DNA from: Zerene cesonia
Taxonomy: Eukaryota > Arthropoda > Insecta > Lepidoptera > Pieridae
Reading direction: 5' to 3'
Assembly (NCBI RefSeq): GCF_012273895.1
Contig: NC_052113.1
Location: 1,364,001-1,428,000 of the forward strand
DNA length: 64,000 nucleotides
How positions within the stretch are numbered: the stretch's first letter is position 1; every line of letters begins with the position of its first letter. Below are positions 35,989 to 47,358 of the stretch, one piece after another. The notes beneath the pieces are model-generated. The model was not told the DNA's origin and searched no databases. It worked only from the letters and a program-made list of their open reading frames with translations. Made by a program: the position numbers and the translations under genes.

Positions 35989-37737
35989 TATTAATACAAG
36001 AGATGATTATAAATATTAACTAATATTCGTATATAACAAGGCAACCAGCATTGTTTAATAAGAAACATAGCTTCGAGCTAAATTAAAAAAAATAGTCTCG
36101 CCAGGATTAAAATTTTAGCTCGCGTAGAAAAAATCTAGAGCTCAGCAGACGTGAACAGTTTCAGCAAGAATAAATCAATCTCCCCAACACATCTTAAAAC
36201 AATGTCAGTAAAAACGTAATAAAACTGAGTTCCTTTGTTGCGACATTTTCTTGGATCTTAATAAAGTCTCAGCGGTGCATTCTGAAGAATTGCTAGAAAG
36301 TATAATAGGGTTTAGCTATTTGTTTTGGCTGACCCTACAGCTTGTTTGAAACAAGACATTAAGTGCAAAAACCAGCTTTGAGAATTTCCTATAACTAGAC
36401 CAACTTTTTAACTCGTCTTACAAACTTAACCTTTGTTAAATACAAGAAAACTTCAGAAACATTATTAAAAATGTTGTCCTTTTATTGTGTTGGCGGCCAT
36501 ATTGAATTTGAAATATGTCATAGTGTTCTCAAATATAGTATTCTATTAGTCAAGCCATTTGATACACTACAGCTAAGAACACTCAAGTAATTCACCTTTC
36601 AAACAAAATAAACAAAATCAAAATCAGTTTATTGGGTCGAGAGCCACGCCGTATACAAACACACACAGTTAAGACAAACGTATTCGCAAAATTGTTTTTG
36701 GGTCAGCAATAAAAAAAAAAAACGACAAAATAACGGTATTTCCCGTTCTAGATTTAATTGTATACGTAAAGTAACCGTAAGTATAATATTTACAACATCT
36801 TAATAAACGGTTTTCAATTAAAAAAATATTGAAAAAACTTCTATCCACCCTTATAATTTTTGTCTTGTTTTTATAACTATAAACTTTATAAAAGTTTTCT
36901 AGTTACAGGAAAGGTCGAGGGCAAACTTGATACAACAAAGCAAGAGGCAAAGTAAGTAATCTTGAATAGATTACCTACTTCTCCTCTTTCTAACACAACG
37001 ATCAACTATTAATAATTATTACATTTATCAAAAAACTATATCCCCATGAAATTGTCAGAACTAGACCGAATTTAAATGGGCCCACATGGGAAGCACCAGC
37101 TGTCAAATAGAAAAAAGAATTATAATAATTGGCTGACCAGTAAAAACTTATGAGGTGAAAAAACACAAAAAATGTGTCGATTTGACAACCTCTTTTGAAG
37201 TCCATTAGAAAGATTCACATATATCGTTTAATGTATAGGAAATTCAAACAACCATCCTTTTGAAGTTTCTAATAACCATTTGAAATAGTGTCTTTTAAAG
37301 TACGAAATACAAACTCAAAAGCGTCAGTAGCGTTTCGCTCCGCTGTGCGATGACACTCAAATGGTATTCGCTAAAGAATCCAATTTTCACTGGATGTATT
37401 TTTTGTTCCAATACTAAAATCGAGTTACAAATGTTTTTGACATATTGGCAATTAGCCTACATTTGAAAATAACATAGTGTTTGCAATCAATAAGAGTATA
37501 TTTTCACGTGTTAAGTTTTGATATATCAGGCTATGTGGTGACATGTATTAAATGTTTATATCTATTTCTCAGCCTTTGTGTGTCCACTGCCGGACGTAGG
37601 CCTATCCTATGCACGCTGTTTAGCCCGATTGAAAGTTTTTTGCCGCCAATTTTTTTCTGCTACAGATAAATGCTACACTACAAATAAATGTTTGTATACT
37701 CGTGCCTTATTTGACAAGAAATATACGTATAGAAATT

Positions 37738-37922
37738 AAAGACTTTTAAACGGATTTTAAACGGTTTCGAACACTTTACAGCGAGTCTCCCCGCTCAGTC
37801 TCAACTCAGTGTACAAAACTCGGGTTAATAATATAAGAAGTAAATCGCGTTTAAAATCCCATTAAAAGTCTTTAATTTCTAAATGTATAATACTCGCGCA
37901 AAATCAAACACAAGAAAATACT
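37738..37922. repeat. cgacgtttcgaacac inverted-repeat family, copy 2
   Basis: taaacggtttcgaacacttt, acagcgagtctccccgctca, then cgcgtttaaaatcccattaa and tgtataatactcgcgcaaaa. The left arm is shortened. Confidence 0.6.
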
Positions 37923-37935
37923 AAGAAATATACGT

Positions 37936-37989
37936 ACAATTTGTATAATATTACCACAGATAACAATTTGTATAATATTACCACAGATA
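37936..37989. repeat. Two perfect 27-bp tandem copies
   Basis: acaatttgtataatatta plus ccacagata occurs twice head to tail without mismatch (37936-37962 and 37963-37989). Confidence 0.9.
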
Positions 37990-38724
37990 ACATAATACCA
38001 CACTAGACGTTACATTGTTCTAATTAAAGTTGAAATTTTTCATGTGTTTATTTGATACTTGAGAAATGTTTTAGTAATAATTTTTTATAGTAAATTTTTT
38101 GATTGCTTTGTTTTATTTTTAACCGACATGAAAAAAAAAGGTTATCAAATCGATGTATATGTATGTAGTATTGACAGAATTACACAAGTTTTAGATATGT
38201 TTTATGTATTTTTGTATGTATGTTTTTTATGTATTTTGTTCACAGATAACCCAAAAACTCAGTCAGATTGAAATGGTGTCTTTTGAATTGTATTGTGTAT
38301 TTAAGAAATAGAGAACTAAACACATAGCATTCGAAAGGAAAACAGATTCGCAACGGCTTCCTATTTCACATCGTTGAAGTCGGTTAAATTTGTAAATTAT
38401 TTTATTAAATACATCAACCCGTTTATGGGTTTTAGTAGTGACACAGACTGTTCCAAATAGAACATTTCCCGTTGACCTAAAATTAGGTTTTTGGCAAGAA
38501 GCAAATGTAAGGAAACAGTTAAAGGAAAAAAACCGAATTGATGAATCATCCTCTGCAAAAATCTTATTGGCACTTATGGTCCTAAAATGTGATGTGTATA
38601 ATATTTATAACCGATTAAAAAAAAGAAGAGTGTTATCTTTTGTTTTGTGTTAGAAATCTTACCATAAAATCGTTATTTTGTGACGTAAAAGATAGACAAA
38701 CAAAGAAGCGAAAGAACTTTCAAA

Positions 38725-38806
38725 TCGTACTAATATTATAAATGTGAAAGTTTGTCAGGATGTGTGTGTATGTTTGTTACTCTTTCACGCAAAAACTATT
38801 AGTAGG
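38725..38806 (+). mobile_element. Helitron-like 5' fragment
   Basis: The family 5' half (tactaatattataaatgtg to tctttcacgcaaaaactat), broken off where a poly-A GC-body repeat begins at about 38818. The junction suggests one element inserted into or replaced part of the other. Confidence 0.6.
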
Positions 38807-38817
38807 ATTCTGCAAAT

Positions 38818-39122
38818 AATCTGGTTTGTGGGTCGCCTGATGGTAAGCGCTATCACCTCTCATGAACATTTACAGAGACTTAAGGCCATATGCAGGGGCC
38901 TTTCGTCTATGCAAATAGATTTCCGACTTTAAAAGGTGTGGGATAAAAAAGGATAGGAAAGGAGAATAAAAGCTGGTACTGGGAAGGGTAAGGAAAATGC
39001 TTCGGTTCAGCCACACACCAAATGAAACACAGAAGCAATTCTACTATTTCAGGCCAAGTGGGGTTGTGGTATCTTCCCCAGTGCAAGCTGTTCCAATGTG
39101 CCGAAGCGTGCTCGACTCCCAC
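38818..39122 (-). mobile_element. Poly-A GC-body retroposon, reverse, decayed
   Basis: tctggtttgtgggtcgcctg to tgccgaagcgtgctcgactc. It adjoins a Helitron-like fragment at 38725-38806. Confidence 0.72.
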
Positions 39123-39477
39123 ATTCTATTAAATATAAGCGTTTGAACGATATTATGCTTTAAATTTGTTACAGTAAAGTACAATATTCTACGATGTCGA
39201 AATACAGAGTTAATAAAACAGAAATGTTACAATCGAAGACATACATAAAGTCATGATTAAAATATAAAAATAAATTATATCTGCGATGAAAAACATTTGC
39301 TGAATGAAGTTAGCAGTTCAGTGAAATAATTCAATAAAATATGAGACGCGTTACAAAAGCGCTGAAGTTTTTCATATGACTTTAATTACCACTCGTTCGC
39401 TGCGTCGATAAGTGAGTCGTTAATGAAAGTAATACTTTTATATAATGGGGGCTATAATGATACCACTTATATTGTAA

Positions 39478-39734
39478 GCAGTGGTGGCTCAGTGGTGATG
39501 ACCTTGGACTTAAATCGAAAAGTCGAGGGTTCAAGACTACACAGGATTAAATTGTATCATTGAAATAATTCGAATCGGTAGAGGAAAACATCGTGAGGAA
39601 ACCGGCACGCCCAAGTATCCAAAAGTGGGATGACTTGTATGACATCTGTCAACCTGCATTTGGCGTGGTGGATTATGGTTTGAGACCTCATAAAAGCCCG
39701 TGTCCTTGTGGGAACATATGACATGTTGATGATA
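39478..39734 (+). mobile_element. tRNA-derived SINE, older copy
   Basis: Head agcagtggtggctcagtggt with B box gagggttcaagac, body with gaggaaaacatcgtgaggaa, and end gtgggaacatatgacatg. More diverged than the two young copies and lacking part of the middle. Confidence 0.78.
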
Positions 39735-39930
39735 TTGAAGCTAGTTTTGCTGCGCGATCTGCATTTAATAAAGTTATTACGAAAAACTACAAAATCTTTT
39801 GTAATATGTATGTGTTTTTAGCCTAAAACTCGGCAACTACTCGACCGATTCTGTCAGGTCAAGCTAGGGCGTACCGCTAGGATGATACATAATTACACGC
39901 TTAACCAACGAAAAATAGTAGCAGTAGCAA

Positions 39931-40300
39931 CCATAATTAAGCCTTCATATAGTTAAAATCATTCACAAGACTATAAATACCGCCTAAAATGGTATAACGT
40001 ACTCTATCCAAGAGTATAAATACCGCCTTATACCGTATAATGTACTCCATACCGCTCTCCGTCTCTTGTATACATTGCCAGTATCGACCATAATTAAGTC
40101 TTCATATAGTAAAATCATTCCCAAGACTATAAATACCGCCTTAAACGGTATAATGTACTCTATACCGCTCTCCGTCTCTTGTATACAGTGCCAGTATCAA
40201 CCATAATTAAGTCTTCATATAGTAAAATCATTCCCTAGGCTATAAATACCGTCTTATACGGTATAATGTACTCTATACCGCTCTCCGTACATTATACATT
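39931..40300. repeat. Tandem array, 113-bp unit with TATAAATA and inverted repeats
   Basis: Units start ccataattaag at 39931, 40088 and 40201. The first is longer because its tataaataccgcct segment is itself duplicated. Each unit holds gactataaataccgc, an inverted pair taccgcctta-cggta, a second pair cggtat-ataccg, and a ctctccgt(c/a)... end. Similarity between units is high, with point differences. Confidence 0.85.
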
Positions 40301-41064
40301 GGAGGACCTTTCGGCTCGCAAAAAGTATTATATTAGCTAGATTTGTGATCAAATCCGCAATATTACTGCCTTAAGACGTAGATAAAAGAGTTATTTAGAT
40401 AACACACCCTTTGACCTTTCGAATAAAAGCCATGATGAGCCTTTGTGTAAGATAACGTGGAATTTTATTTACCTCTGTTATTTTTGGAAGCGCCTTCTAA
40501 GATGGACGTTCCTCGGAAACTTTAGAATACGTTTAAAATAAATTATTTAAATTACTTTACTGTTTGAGTTATTGTAATGGGAAAAATAACACTGTAAATT
40601 ATAAAAGTTTGGATTGTTCACAACTCAGTGATATTCTAATACATGGAAAATTTCATTTATTTATTTTTATGATTGGGATAAAACAGGTATCCTGATATCC
40701 GATCGGAGCCAGGACGAGCATCTAGTGTCGCATAATTATTTAATCAAACAACTAGACCTTCAAACGGGACTACACGAAAGGCACGAGCATTCAATTCAAA
40801 AAAATATCATCATAATTTCACTCAGTCAAAAGTTAAGTTTTAAGAAAAACAAAAACGCTAGTAGTTAAAACAGACACAAAATAACAATCGAATTGAGAAA
40901 CCTTTTGAAGTCGGTTGAAAACAGTTAATTATGGCCGAGATTATATACATAATGATAACTAGCACAAGTTGTAGACCGTTTTTGCAAACATGGCATAGAA
41001 TCAAATACGGAAATAGCTTTTAGTATAGTTGAAAATAGCTACCTCTATTACATACCTACTATAT

Positions 41065-41375
41065 CATCATCATCATCATCAGCCGATATATGTTCCCACT
41101 GCTGGGACACAGGCCTCCTATGAGGGTTCAGGCCATAATCCACCACGCTGGCCAAGTGCGGGTTGGCAGATGTCACATGTCGTCGAACTTTTGATTCTTG
41201 GACATGCCGGTTTCCTCACGATGTTTTCCTTCACCGTTTTAAGCAGTGGTGATGTTATCCACATGTGTAGATAAATTGAAAAATCAATTTATTTCCTGCA
41301 CGCTCGCCCGGTCTCGAACCCCGACTTATCGATTTTGAAGTCCGAGGTTCTCACCACTGAGCCACCACTGCTTTT
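41065..41375 (-). mobile_element. tRNA-derived SINE, full length
   Basis: Reading on the minus strand, a tRNA-like head has an A box (tggctcagtggtgag) and a B box (gggttcgagacc), followed by a body with tgaaggaaaacatcgtgagg and ggcctgtgtcccagcagtgg, and a (TGA)n tail. It is flanked by a 12-bp target-site duplication tacctactatat (41053-41064 and 41376-41387). The Pol III promoter looks intact. Confidence 0.88.
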
Positions 41376-41411
41376 TACCTACTATATACTTACCTTTATT
41401 ATCCCTACTAA

Positions 41412-41766
41412 TCCCTACTAATATTATAAATGCGAAAGTAACTCTGTCTGTCTGTCTGTCTGTTACGCTTTCACGCCTAAACCACTGAATCGATTTTGAT
41501 AAAATTTGGTATGAAGATAGAACTGAACTTGGGAAAGGACATAGGATACTTTTTATCGCGAAAAAAGGGTAGAAAGGGTTTAAAGAGGGGATGAAAGTTT
41601 GTATGAAAGTTCGATCGTCAAACCGATTTTGATGAAACTTGGTATGAAGATGGAGCTAAACGTGGGAAAGAACAAACCATACTTTTTAATGCGAAGAAAA
41701 TACTCCTTAGCATGTCGCGCGATATAAGCGAATTCTACGCGGGCGAAGCCGCGGGCAAAAAGCTAG
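41412..41766 (+). mobile_element. Helitron-like element, longer variant
   Basis: TC start and CTAG end, with an internal duplication of the aaaccgattttgatgaaact unit and a 3' hairpin gcgggcgaagccgcgggc. A (TCTG)n tract follows the 5' end. It differs from the 200-bp family but shares both termini. Confidence 0.72.
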
Positions 41767-41779
41767 TTACAAATAATTT

Positions 41780-41951
41780 AGTGATTCCTGTTTAATCCCA
41801 AGTGAGAATTTAATCGGGATAAAAAGTATCCTATTACCCAAGTCAGCTCATACCCTATCTGTGTACCAAATTTCATCAAAATCCGTTCAGTAGTATCAGT
41901 GAGATTAACAAATATCCAAACAAACAAACTTTCACATTTATAATATTAGTA
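41780..41951 (-). mobile_element. Helitron-like fragment next to another Helitron-like element
   Basis: Reverse fragment containing tttaatcgggataaaaagta and atttcatcaaaatccgttca. It starts 14 bp after the CTAG end of the 41412-41766 element in the opposite orientation, suggesting nested insertion. Confidence 0.62.
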
Positions 41952-42391
41952 TTAATGTACTTTTATTTCCAAAGAGTTATCACCAAGCTATGCTAGAACA
42001 CTAACAAATAAAAAGTTTATTTTTAGAATAAATTGAAATACAATTAGGTTATGTTGTAATTTACTCAAATCTATAAATGTACACATTTCAATTAGGACAC
42101 GCACACCGAAACCTACACGCACAAATAACGTATAGTTTGATGTTTCATAAGAAATTACTAACAGAATTTGTGCTTGTAAGTCATTAAATATATTATCCTA
42201 ACTAAACGTCCAGAAGATTTATTTGATAATAAATTTAATAAAAGCAATAAACCTATATCGTATATTGCATTTGGAACAGTCGTGTTGGTGTAGGTGTAGT
42301 CTTGAGTAGGTATTTTTAGGTTTTTCTTTGTTGGTATAGACTAAAGAAAAGCTCAATATAATTTTTGCTAAATAATTACTTTTTTAATTAA

Positions 42392-42591
42392 TCCTACTAA
42401 TATTATAAATGCAAAAGTTTGTAAGGATGTGTGTGTGTTTGTTGCTCTTTCACGCAAAAACTACTGAACCAATTGCAATGAAATTTGGTACGTAGATAGC
42501 TGGACAACTGGAATAACATATAGGCAACTGTTTATCCCGATATTCCTACGGGATACGCACTCACGCGGGTGAAACCGCGGGGCGCAGCTAG
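42392..42591 (+). mobile_element. Helitron-like element, full length
   Basis: TC start after A at 42391, CTAG end before T at 42592, intact hairpin. It is nearly identical to the copies at 14512 and 32909, so the group moved recently. Confidence 0.82.
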
Positions 42592-42918
42592 TATGCAATA
42601 AATACGTTCACAATTTTTTTCGTATATCGCTCACATAAACTCTACAATCAATGGAAAAATTTAATAAGCTGACAACTAGCGTATGGACTACGCGGCTTTT
42701 TACACTTTGCCAATTCACAGAGCTTAATTCTGTTCTTGTATCAATTATGACATTCGTGCCAAAAGGTCAAGCTTAAAATTAATAATTTATAATAAACGGA
42801 CACAGGAAAATGTCCCCTATTTATGTGAGGTTTTAGTAGTTAGCTCCGAAAGTTATATTGTTGACAAAATAATTTATTTTGATAAAGATTTATGTTTTGT
42901 TCGTGAAATGATTTCTCA

Positions 42919-43077
42919 TCTATACTAATATTAAGAGTTTGTTTGTTTGTTTGAACGCACTAATCTCAGGAACTACTGGACCGATTTGAAAAATTCTTTC
43001 AGTATAAGATAGCCCATTTATTGAGGAAGGCTATAGGCTATGTATGTACCACGGGCGAAGCCAGGGCGGACCGCTAG
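42919..43077 (+). mobile_element. Helitron-like element, gtttgtttgaacgc variant
   Basis: TC start and CTAG end at 43074-43077. It contains gaacgcactaatctcaggaa and accacgggcgaagccagggc. About 159 bp. Relics of this variant recur at 2543-2672, 9690-9830, 11880-12006, 13610-13700, 29340-29545 and 32310-32420. Confidence 0.7.
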
Positions 43078-43343
43078 TAATGAAATAAAATTATCTCTTT
43101 CATTTAACAAAAACATAACGACATTCAAAGGTTGCCTGGTAAAGATTACTGTTCGGCTAGAAGATCGCCCCTTGTAAATATTATACCCTTTTAAGTTACA
43201 CTGTCTATTACTATTTTTTTTAAGTTTTTACCACGGTACAAAGATTTTTTTGTGGAACTAATAAAGACCAACATTTCTTATGAACATTATTTGTCTGTTC
43301 GTTTATAATCTGTGGTAAAAACTTACTCTTCTTTTCTCAGGCA

Positions 43344-43520
43344 GGATTTTTTTCTACGTCATAGCGGGCAACTGAGCTGGTGGTTCGCCTGATGGTAAGC
43401 GATTACCACCGCCCGTGAAAATTTGCAGAGGCTGCAATGCGTTTGCCCGCTTTTTAGGGGTAAAGGATAAGAAAAGGATTGTTTGGGAGAATAGGAATTT
43501 ACTAGAAAAGGTCAGGAAAA
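43344..43520 (-). mobile_element. Poly-A GC-body retroposon, 5' truncated
   Basis: tacgtcatagcgggcaactg and ggtggttcgcctgatggtaa are well kept. The element breaks off after tcaggaaaag. Truncation of the 5' end is usual for retroposed copies. Confidence 0.72.
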
Positions 43521-43948
43521 GAATGATTTTATTATTTAAATATAGTATGTTTGCTTTAGTACTAATAACCTTTATCACTAGAGTAGTCTATCTTTCTAGT
43601 CTAGAATTCATAAGTCGTCTAGGTTTTTTAATGGAATTAGTACTGCTTTAAGATGTCACGGTAACCCGGAACTACGGGAGATTTATTTATTTACAATAAT
43701 ATAATGTAGATCCATTTGTGAATACAACGTAAGGTTCTTTCATGTCTTCAAAGCTGAAACGGCGATCGAATTATCTTTGCTATCATTTGCCGCTTAATAA
43801 TTCAACGCTGATAGGGAATGGCCAGCGATTTTCGATTTTGTATTATATTATTATATGTCATAATAACGGAACAAATTCGAGGCTTGACATTATACGCATC
43901 GATCAGTTGCAAACATTTTTCAAAAGTGACAATGAGTTTACAATTAAA

Positions 43949-44186
43949 TCACACTAATGTTATAAATGTGAAAGTTTGTTTTTTGTCCGTCAATCACGCT
44001 GAAACTACTGAACAGATTTTGATAAAATTTGGTATACAGACAGGGTATGAGGAAACTTGGGGATAGAAAACTTTTTATACCGATTAAATGCTCCTTTGGG
44101 ACAAAACAGGAGTAGAAAGTCACAAAATCATTTGTAAATGTCCTAAATTCACGCGGGCAAAACGGGGCACCGCGGGCGTAAGCTAG
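43949..44186 (+). mobile_element. Helitron-like element, related variant
   Basis: TC start and CTAG end. The internal tttggtatacagacagggta matches the 55735 copy. The last 80 bp differ (gggcaccgcgggcgtaag), so it looks mosaic between variants. Confidence 0.68.
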
Positions 44187-44570
44187 TGATTAATATATAA
44201 AAAACATGGCAATAATTCAACATTACGCGTTCATGTAATGCACTTTTAAAAATAAAGTCATTAAAATTTTACCACACATGTATAGATTAATCGGGACGTG
44301 TTTTATTTAAAGTAACTCAAATATATTTAAAGTTACTACGTCTACAAAATGATATATCTAAAATAAAAATCCCAACGAAATTGTCGAGTAAATTTGCTTT
44401 CCGAAATACGAGTCCATTTTGCATATCCGAACCGTCCTTTAATCGTCAAACACGTGTAGCCTGACTGACAAAAGAATATTCTAGTAACTAAAGTCTAGCT
44501 CTTGCTGTCAACAAAACAACGAATAATAATTGAAAATTGTGTAAAATTGGTAAAAACCGGTAAGATTGTT

Positions 44571-44826
44571 ATTTTTTTTATGTCATAACGGGCATCTGAG
44601 CTGGTGGTTCGCCTGATGGTAAGCGATCACCACCGCCCATGAACATTTGCAGAGGTTCAGATCTCTGCGAACGCGTTGCCCGCTTTTAAGGGATAAGATA
44701 TAAGGAAAGGAATGACGTATGAAACACAATAGCATGCTATTATTTTACGCCGGTTTTCTGAGGGTGTGTGGTACTTCCCCGGTGCGAACTGACTCAATTT
44801 GTGCCGAAGTATGCTCGACTCCCACA
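44571..44826 (-). mobile_element. Poly-A GC-body retroposon, reverse, internal deletion
   Basis: T-run, then tatgtcataacgggcatctg, ggtggttcgcctgatggtaa, and ending tgccgaagtatgctcgactc. About 70 bp of the middle is missing. Confidence 0.74.
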
Positions 44827-45913
44827 TTTAAACATTATTTTTATTTATCTTAATTATCCACACTAATAACAAGGCATGATAATCTAAGTATAAATTAAAA
44901 ATACTTAGCGTAAATTCAATAATTCATCCTCTTCAAGATCATAAGAGGGAGTCATTAATACCTAAAATTAGAACTAGAGATGCGAACTAGTTTTCATGGT
45001 CTAGATTTTCAAGTCCATCCAGACCGTCTAGGGTTAAACTATATTAACTTTGCGAATTGCAGCCGAAGTTAAATTTAATAAAGATTCAACTTTTTACATA
45101 AATTTACTTCTATTTGGGCTTTGTCAGATTTAATGTTCCTAACTTTTTTGCGTTCGTTCACTCATATGTAGTATGTTGAAGGTTTCTAATATAAGCCACT
45201 AGTATTCCGGTCACGGCGTTGCTCGCATAGTCAAAGGAAAATAGACAGATATATAGACAGTCGAAGGCCGGTATCCTGGCTTTGTCCGTGTAGTCAAAGA
45301 TAACTTTTTTGACTCTACCTAGTCCTTTCCATTATTTCGTCCACACTTGTCAGGAATAGACAGATCAGGGTCTTCCCGCATAGTTCTCGATCCCTTGGGT
45401 TTATCGGGACAAAACCATTCAATGTTATTTCTCGAGTCTCTAATTGTATACATTTTTCCCGAATGGGTTCTATGGCTTAGGCGAAAAGAGACAGACAGAC
45501 AGAGTGATTTTCGCACTTATAATATTAGTAAGGGTACCATTATAACCTTGATATATTTAAAAGGAAATATTAAATAAAGAGAAAGTGCGAAGTGAGGCCT
45601 AGGCAGAAAGACATCAAGGCTTAAAAAGATTCAGTTTTTATTATAAGACCGAAGCAGTAGAAGGTACCCATTTGAGTCTTTGCCAAATTTTAGTACTATA
45701 AAGGCTTATTCGCAATTCTTTATTGAGTCGATTTCAGATTTTTAGTTGCAACGAGAACTCGGCGAAACTCATTTAAATAAGCATAGCCATATGAAATTAA
45801 GTTTATTTACAGTAATTTATTACAGCGTTTTTTGGATATGAATGTATTTTTTGAATAAAATCGTTATATAATGTAAATGTAAAATTAATTTAAATGAAAT
45901 AATTGTGAAATTT

Positions 45914-46070
45914 CAGTGGTAAAGGAAATTGTACTTAAAGTGAAAAGTCGGGGGCTCGTGACAGGCGAGCGAGCATAAGACGAATTGATTTTCAAATTTA
46001 TCTGCGCGCTGCCAATAATATAGATCATGCTGTTCGAAACGGTGAAAGAAAGTATCTTGACGATACCGAC
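45914..46070 (+). mobile_element. tRNA-derived SINE, decayed fragment
   Basis: Weak match to the same SINE: cagtggtaaaggaaat, aaagtcgggggctcgtgaca, gattttcaaatttatctgcg and acggtgaaagaaagtatc. It ends before the 3' tail. Confidence 0.5.
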
Positions 46071-46178
46071 AACTTGAAGAATCAAAAGTTTACGACAGAT
46101 GTGTATAGGCTATTTTATGAGAATAATAATTAAAAAAAAATCAGTTTATTCAATTAAAACTAATAAAGACTTCCTTTT

Positions 46179-46419
46179 ATTTTTAATTTTTTGTTTTATA
46201 GCATTGAAATGCTTTATAAATGAGAAATTTTGAAAGAATAGAAAAAATTTGATCACGAGGCAGGATTCGAACCTGCGTATCTTGCCTAACCGCAGCAACG
46301 CCTAGCCTCACGGGTTTCACGGGTGGCCGAGAGGCTAGGCGTTGCTACGGTTAGGCAAGATACGCAGGTTCGCAATCCTGCCTCGTGATCAAATTTTTTC
46401 TATTCTTTCAAAATTTCTC
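46179..46419. mobile_element. Head-to-head dimer of a third tRNA-derived SINE
   Basis: Two copies of a tRNA-like SINE face each other. The minus copy (46309 down to 46179) has B box ggttcgaatcc and continues into its 3' body. The plus copy (46322-46419) has A box tggccgagaggctaggcg and a B box broken by one extra base (ggttcgcaatcc). Arms 46221-46309 and 46331-46420 are inverted repeats with one mismatch and one indel around a 21-nt loop. A 14-bp direct repeat aaagacttcctttt (46165-46178 and 46420-46433) flanks the unit, as for a single insertion. Confidence 0.75.
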
Positions 46420-46495
46420 AAAGACTTCCTTTTGAAAATCTTCCTTGTTCGAAAATATAGTATATATAATATATGCTAATATAATGAAGCATAAT

Positions 46496-46654
46496 ATTAT
46501 CCTGCGTTTGATTTTACACGAGTAATATACATTTAGAAATTAAAGACTTAAACGGACCATCAGTCTCCCCGTGACCACGCTCGCTGTAAAGTGTTCGAAA
46601 CGTCGGGTTAATAATATAATGGATAAATCACGTTTAAAATCCGTTTAAGTGTTT
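46496..46654. repeat. cgacgtttcgaacac inverted-repeat family, copy 3
   Basis: Both outer arms are present: tacatttagaaattaaagac on the left and tccgtttaagtgtttaattt on the right, with ccacgctcgctgtaaagtgt between. Inserted between two parts of the third SINE family. Confidence 0.6.
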
Positions 46655-46704
46655 AATTTATAAATAATAAAGCATTTCAATGCTATAAAACTAAAAATTA
46701 AATA
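46655..46704 (+). mobile_element. Detached 3' end of the third SINE family
   Basis: ataataaagcatttcaatgc then tataaaactaaaaatt matches, in inverse, the 3' part of the minus copy at 46185-46216. It may be the missing tail of the plus copy, separated by the inverted-repeat element at 46496-46654, or an independent fragment. Confidence 0.55.
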
Positions 46705-47046
46705 TAGTAAATAGTTACCTTAGTAGCCAAACAACAACACAACTATGTAGTCAAGTTCTTAGCTTAGTTCTTAGCTAGCTTTTCTTGTACAAAACCTAGA
46801 ACTATAAATCACGTCTTATAGAATATTTTGGTATGTTATAACAGTTTCTGTTTCTGTTATAAGATAATAAAAATGATTTAAAAATATTGCGTTGTTATTA
46901 TTCTTATTAACATTATAAATGCGAAAGTGTGTTTGTCTGTTTGTCCTTCTTTCATGCCGCAATGTCAGCAGTTGTATGATATATGAATGTCTCTGTAGAC
47001 AGGCTAGATTTACATAGGCTACTTTTTATGGCGGGGTAACGTCTCT

Positions 47047-47358
47047 TTTTTCTTTTTTTATGCGGACCATAAGTGGGCAAATGAGCTGATGGTTCGCTTG
47101 ATGGTAGGCGATCACCACCGCCCATAAAAATTCTACCAGGGGTAATGGCTCTGCGAATGCACTGCCCGCTTTCAAGGGGAAAAAAGGATTGTCAACTGGA
47201 AGTGGGAATTGACTGGGAAAGGTGAGCAAAAGGAAACGGGCGTCCGGCTCCCCCACGCGCCGTACGAAACACAGTATCATGCTACTATTTCACGCCAGTC
47301 TGTGTGCGTGTGGCACTTCCCCGGCTGGCCCAATTCGTGCCGAAGCGTGTTCGACACA
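47047..47358 (-). mobile_element. Poly-A GC-body retroposon, reverse
   Basis: cataagtgggcaaatgagct to tgccgaagcgtgttcgacac. Same subfamily as 17138-17464. It lies inside or beside a truncated Helitron-like element (46905-47040). Confidence 0.74.

Noticed and set aside
46256..46390. Functional tRNA-Ser/Leu genes
   Set aside because: A and B boxes are present, but the plus copy has a broken B box, the minus copy lacks the start of the A box region, no full cloverleaf can be drawn, and SINE body sequence follows. The third-SINE reading fits better.
46565..46615. Hammerhead ribozyme, suggested by gttcgaaacgtcgg
   Set aside because: The GAAAC part is present in this repeat family, but no CTGATGA core segment lies at the required place in any of the five copies, so the fold cannot be supported.
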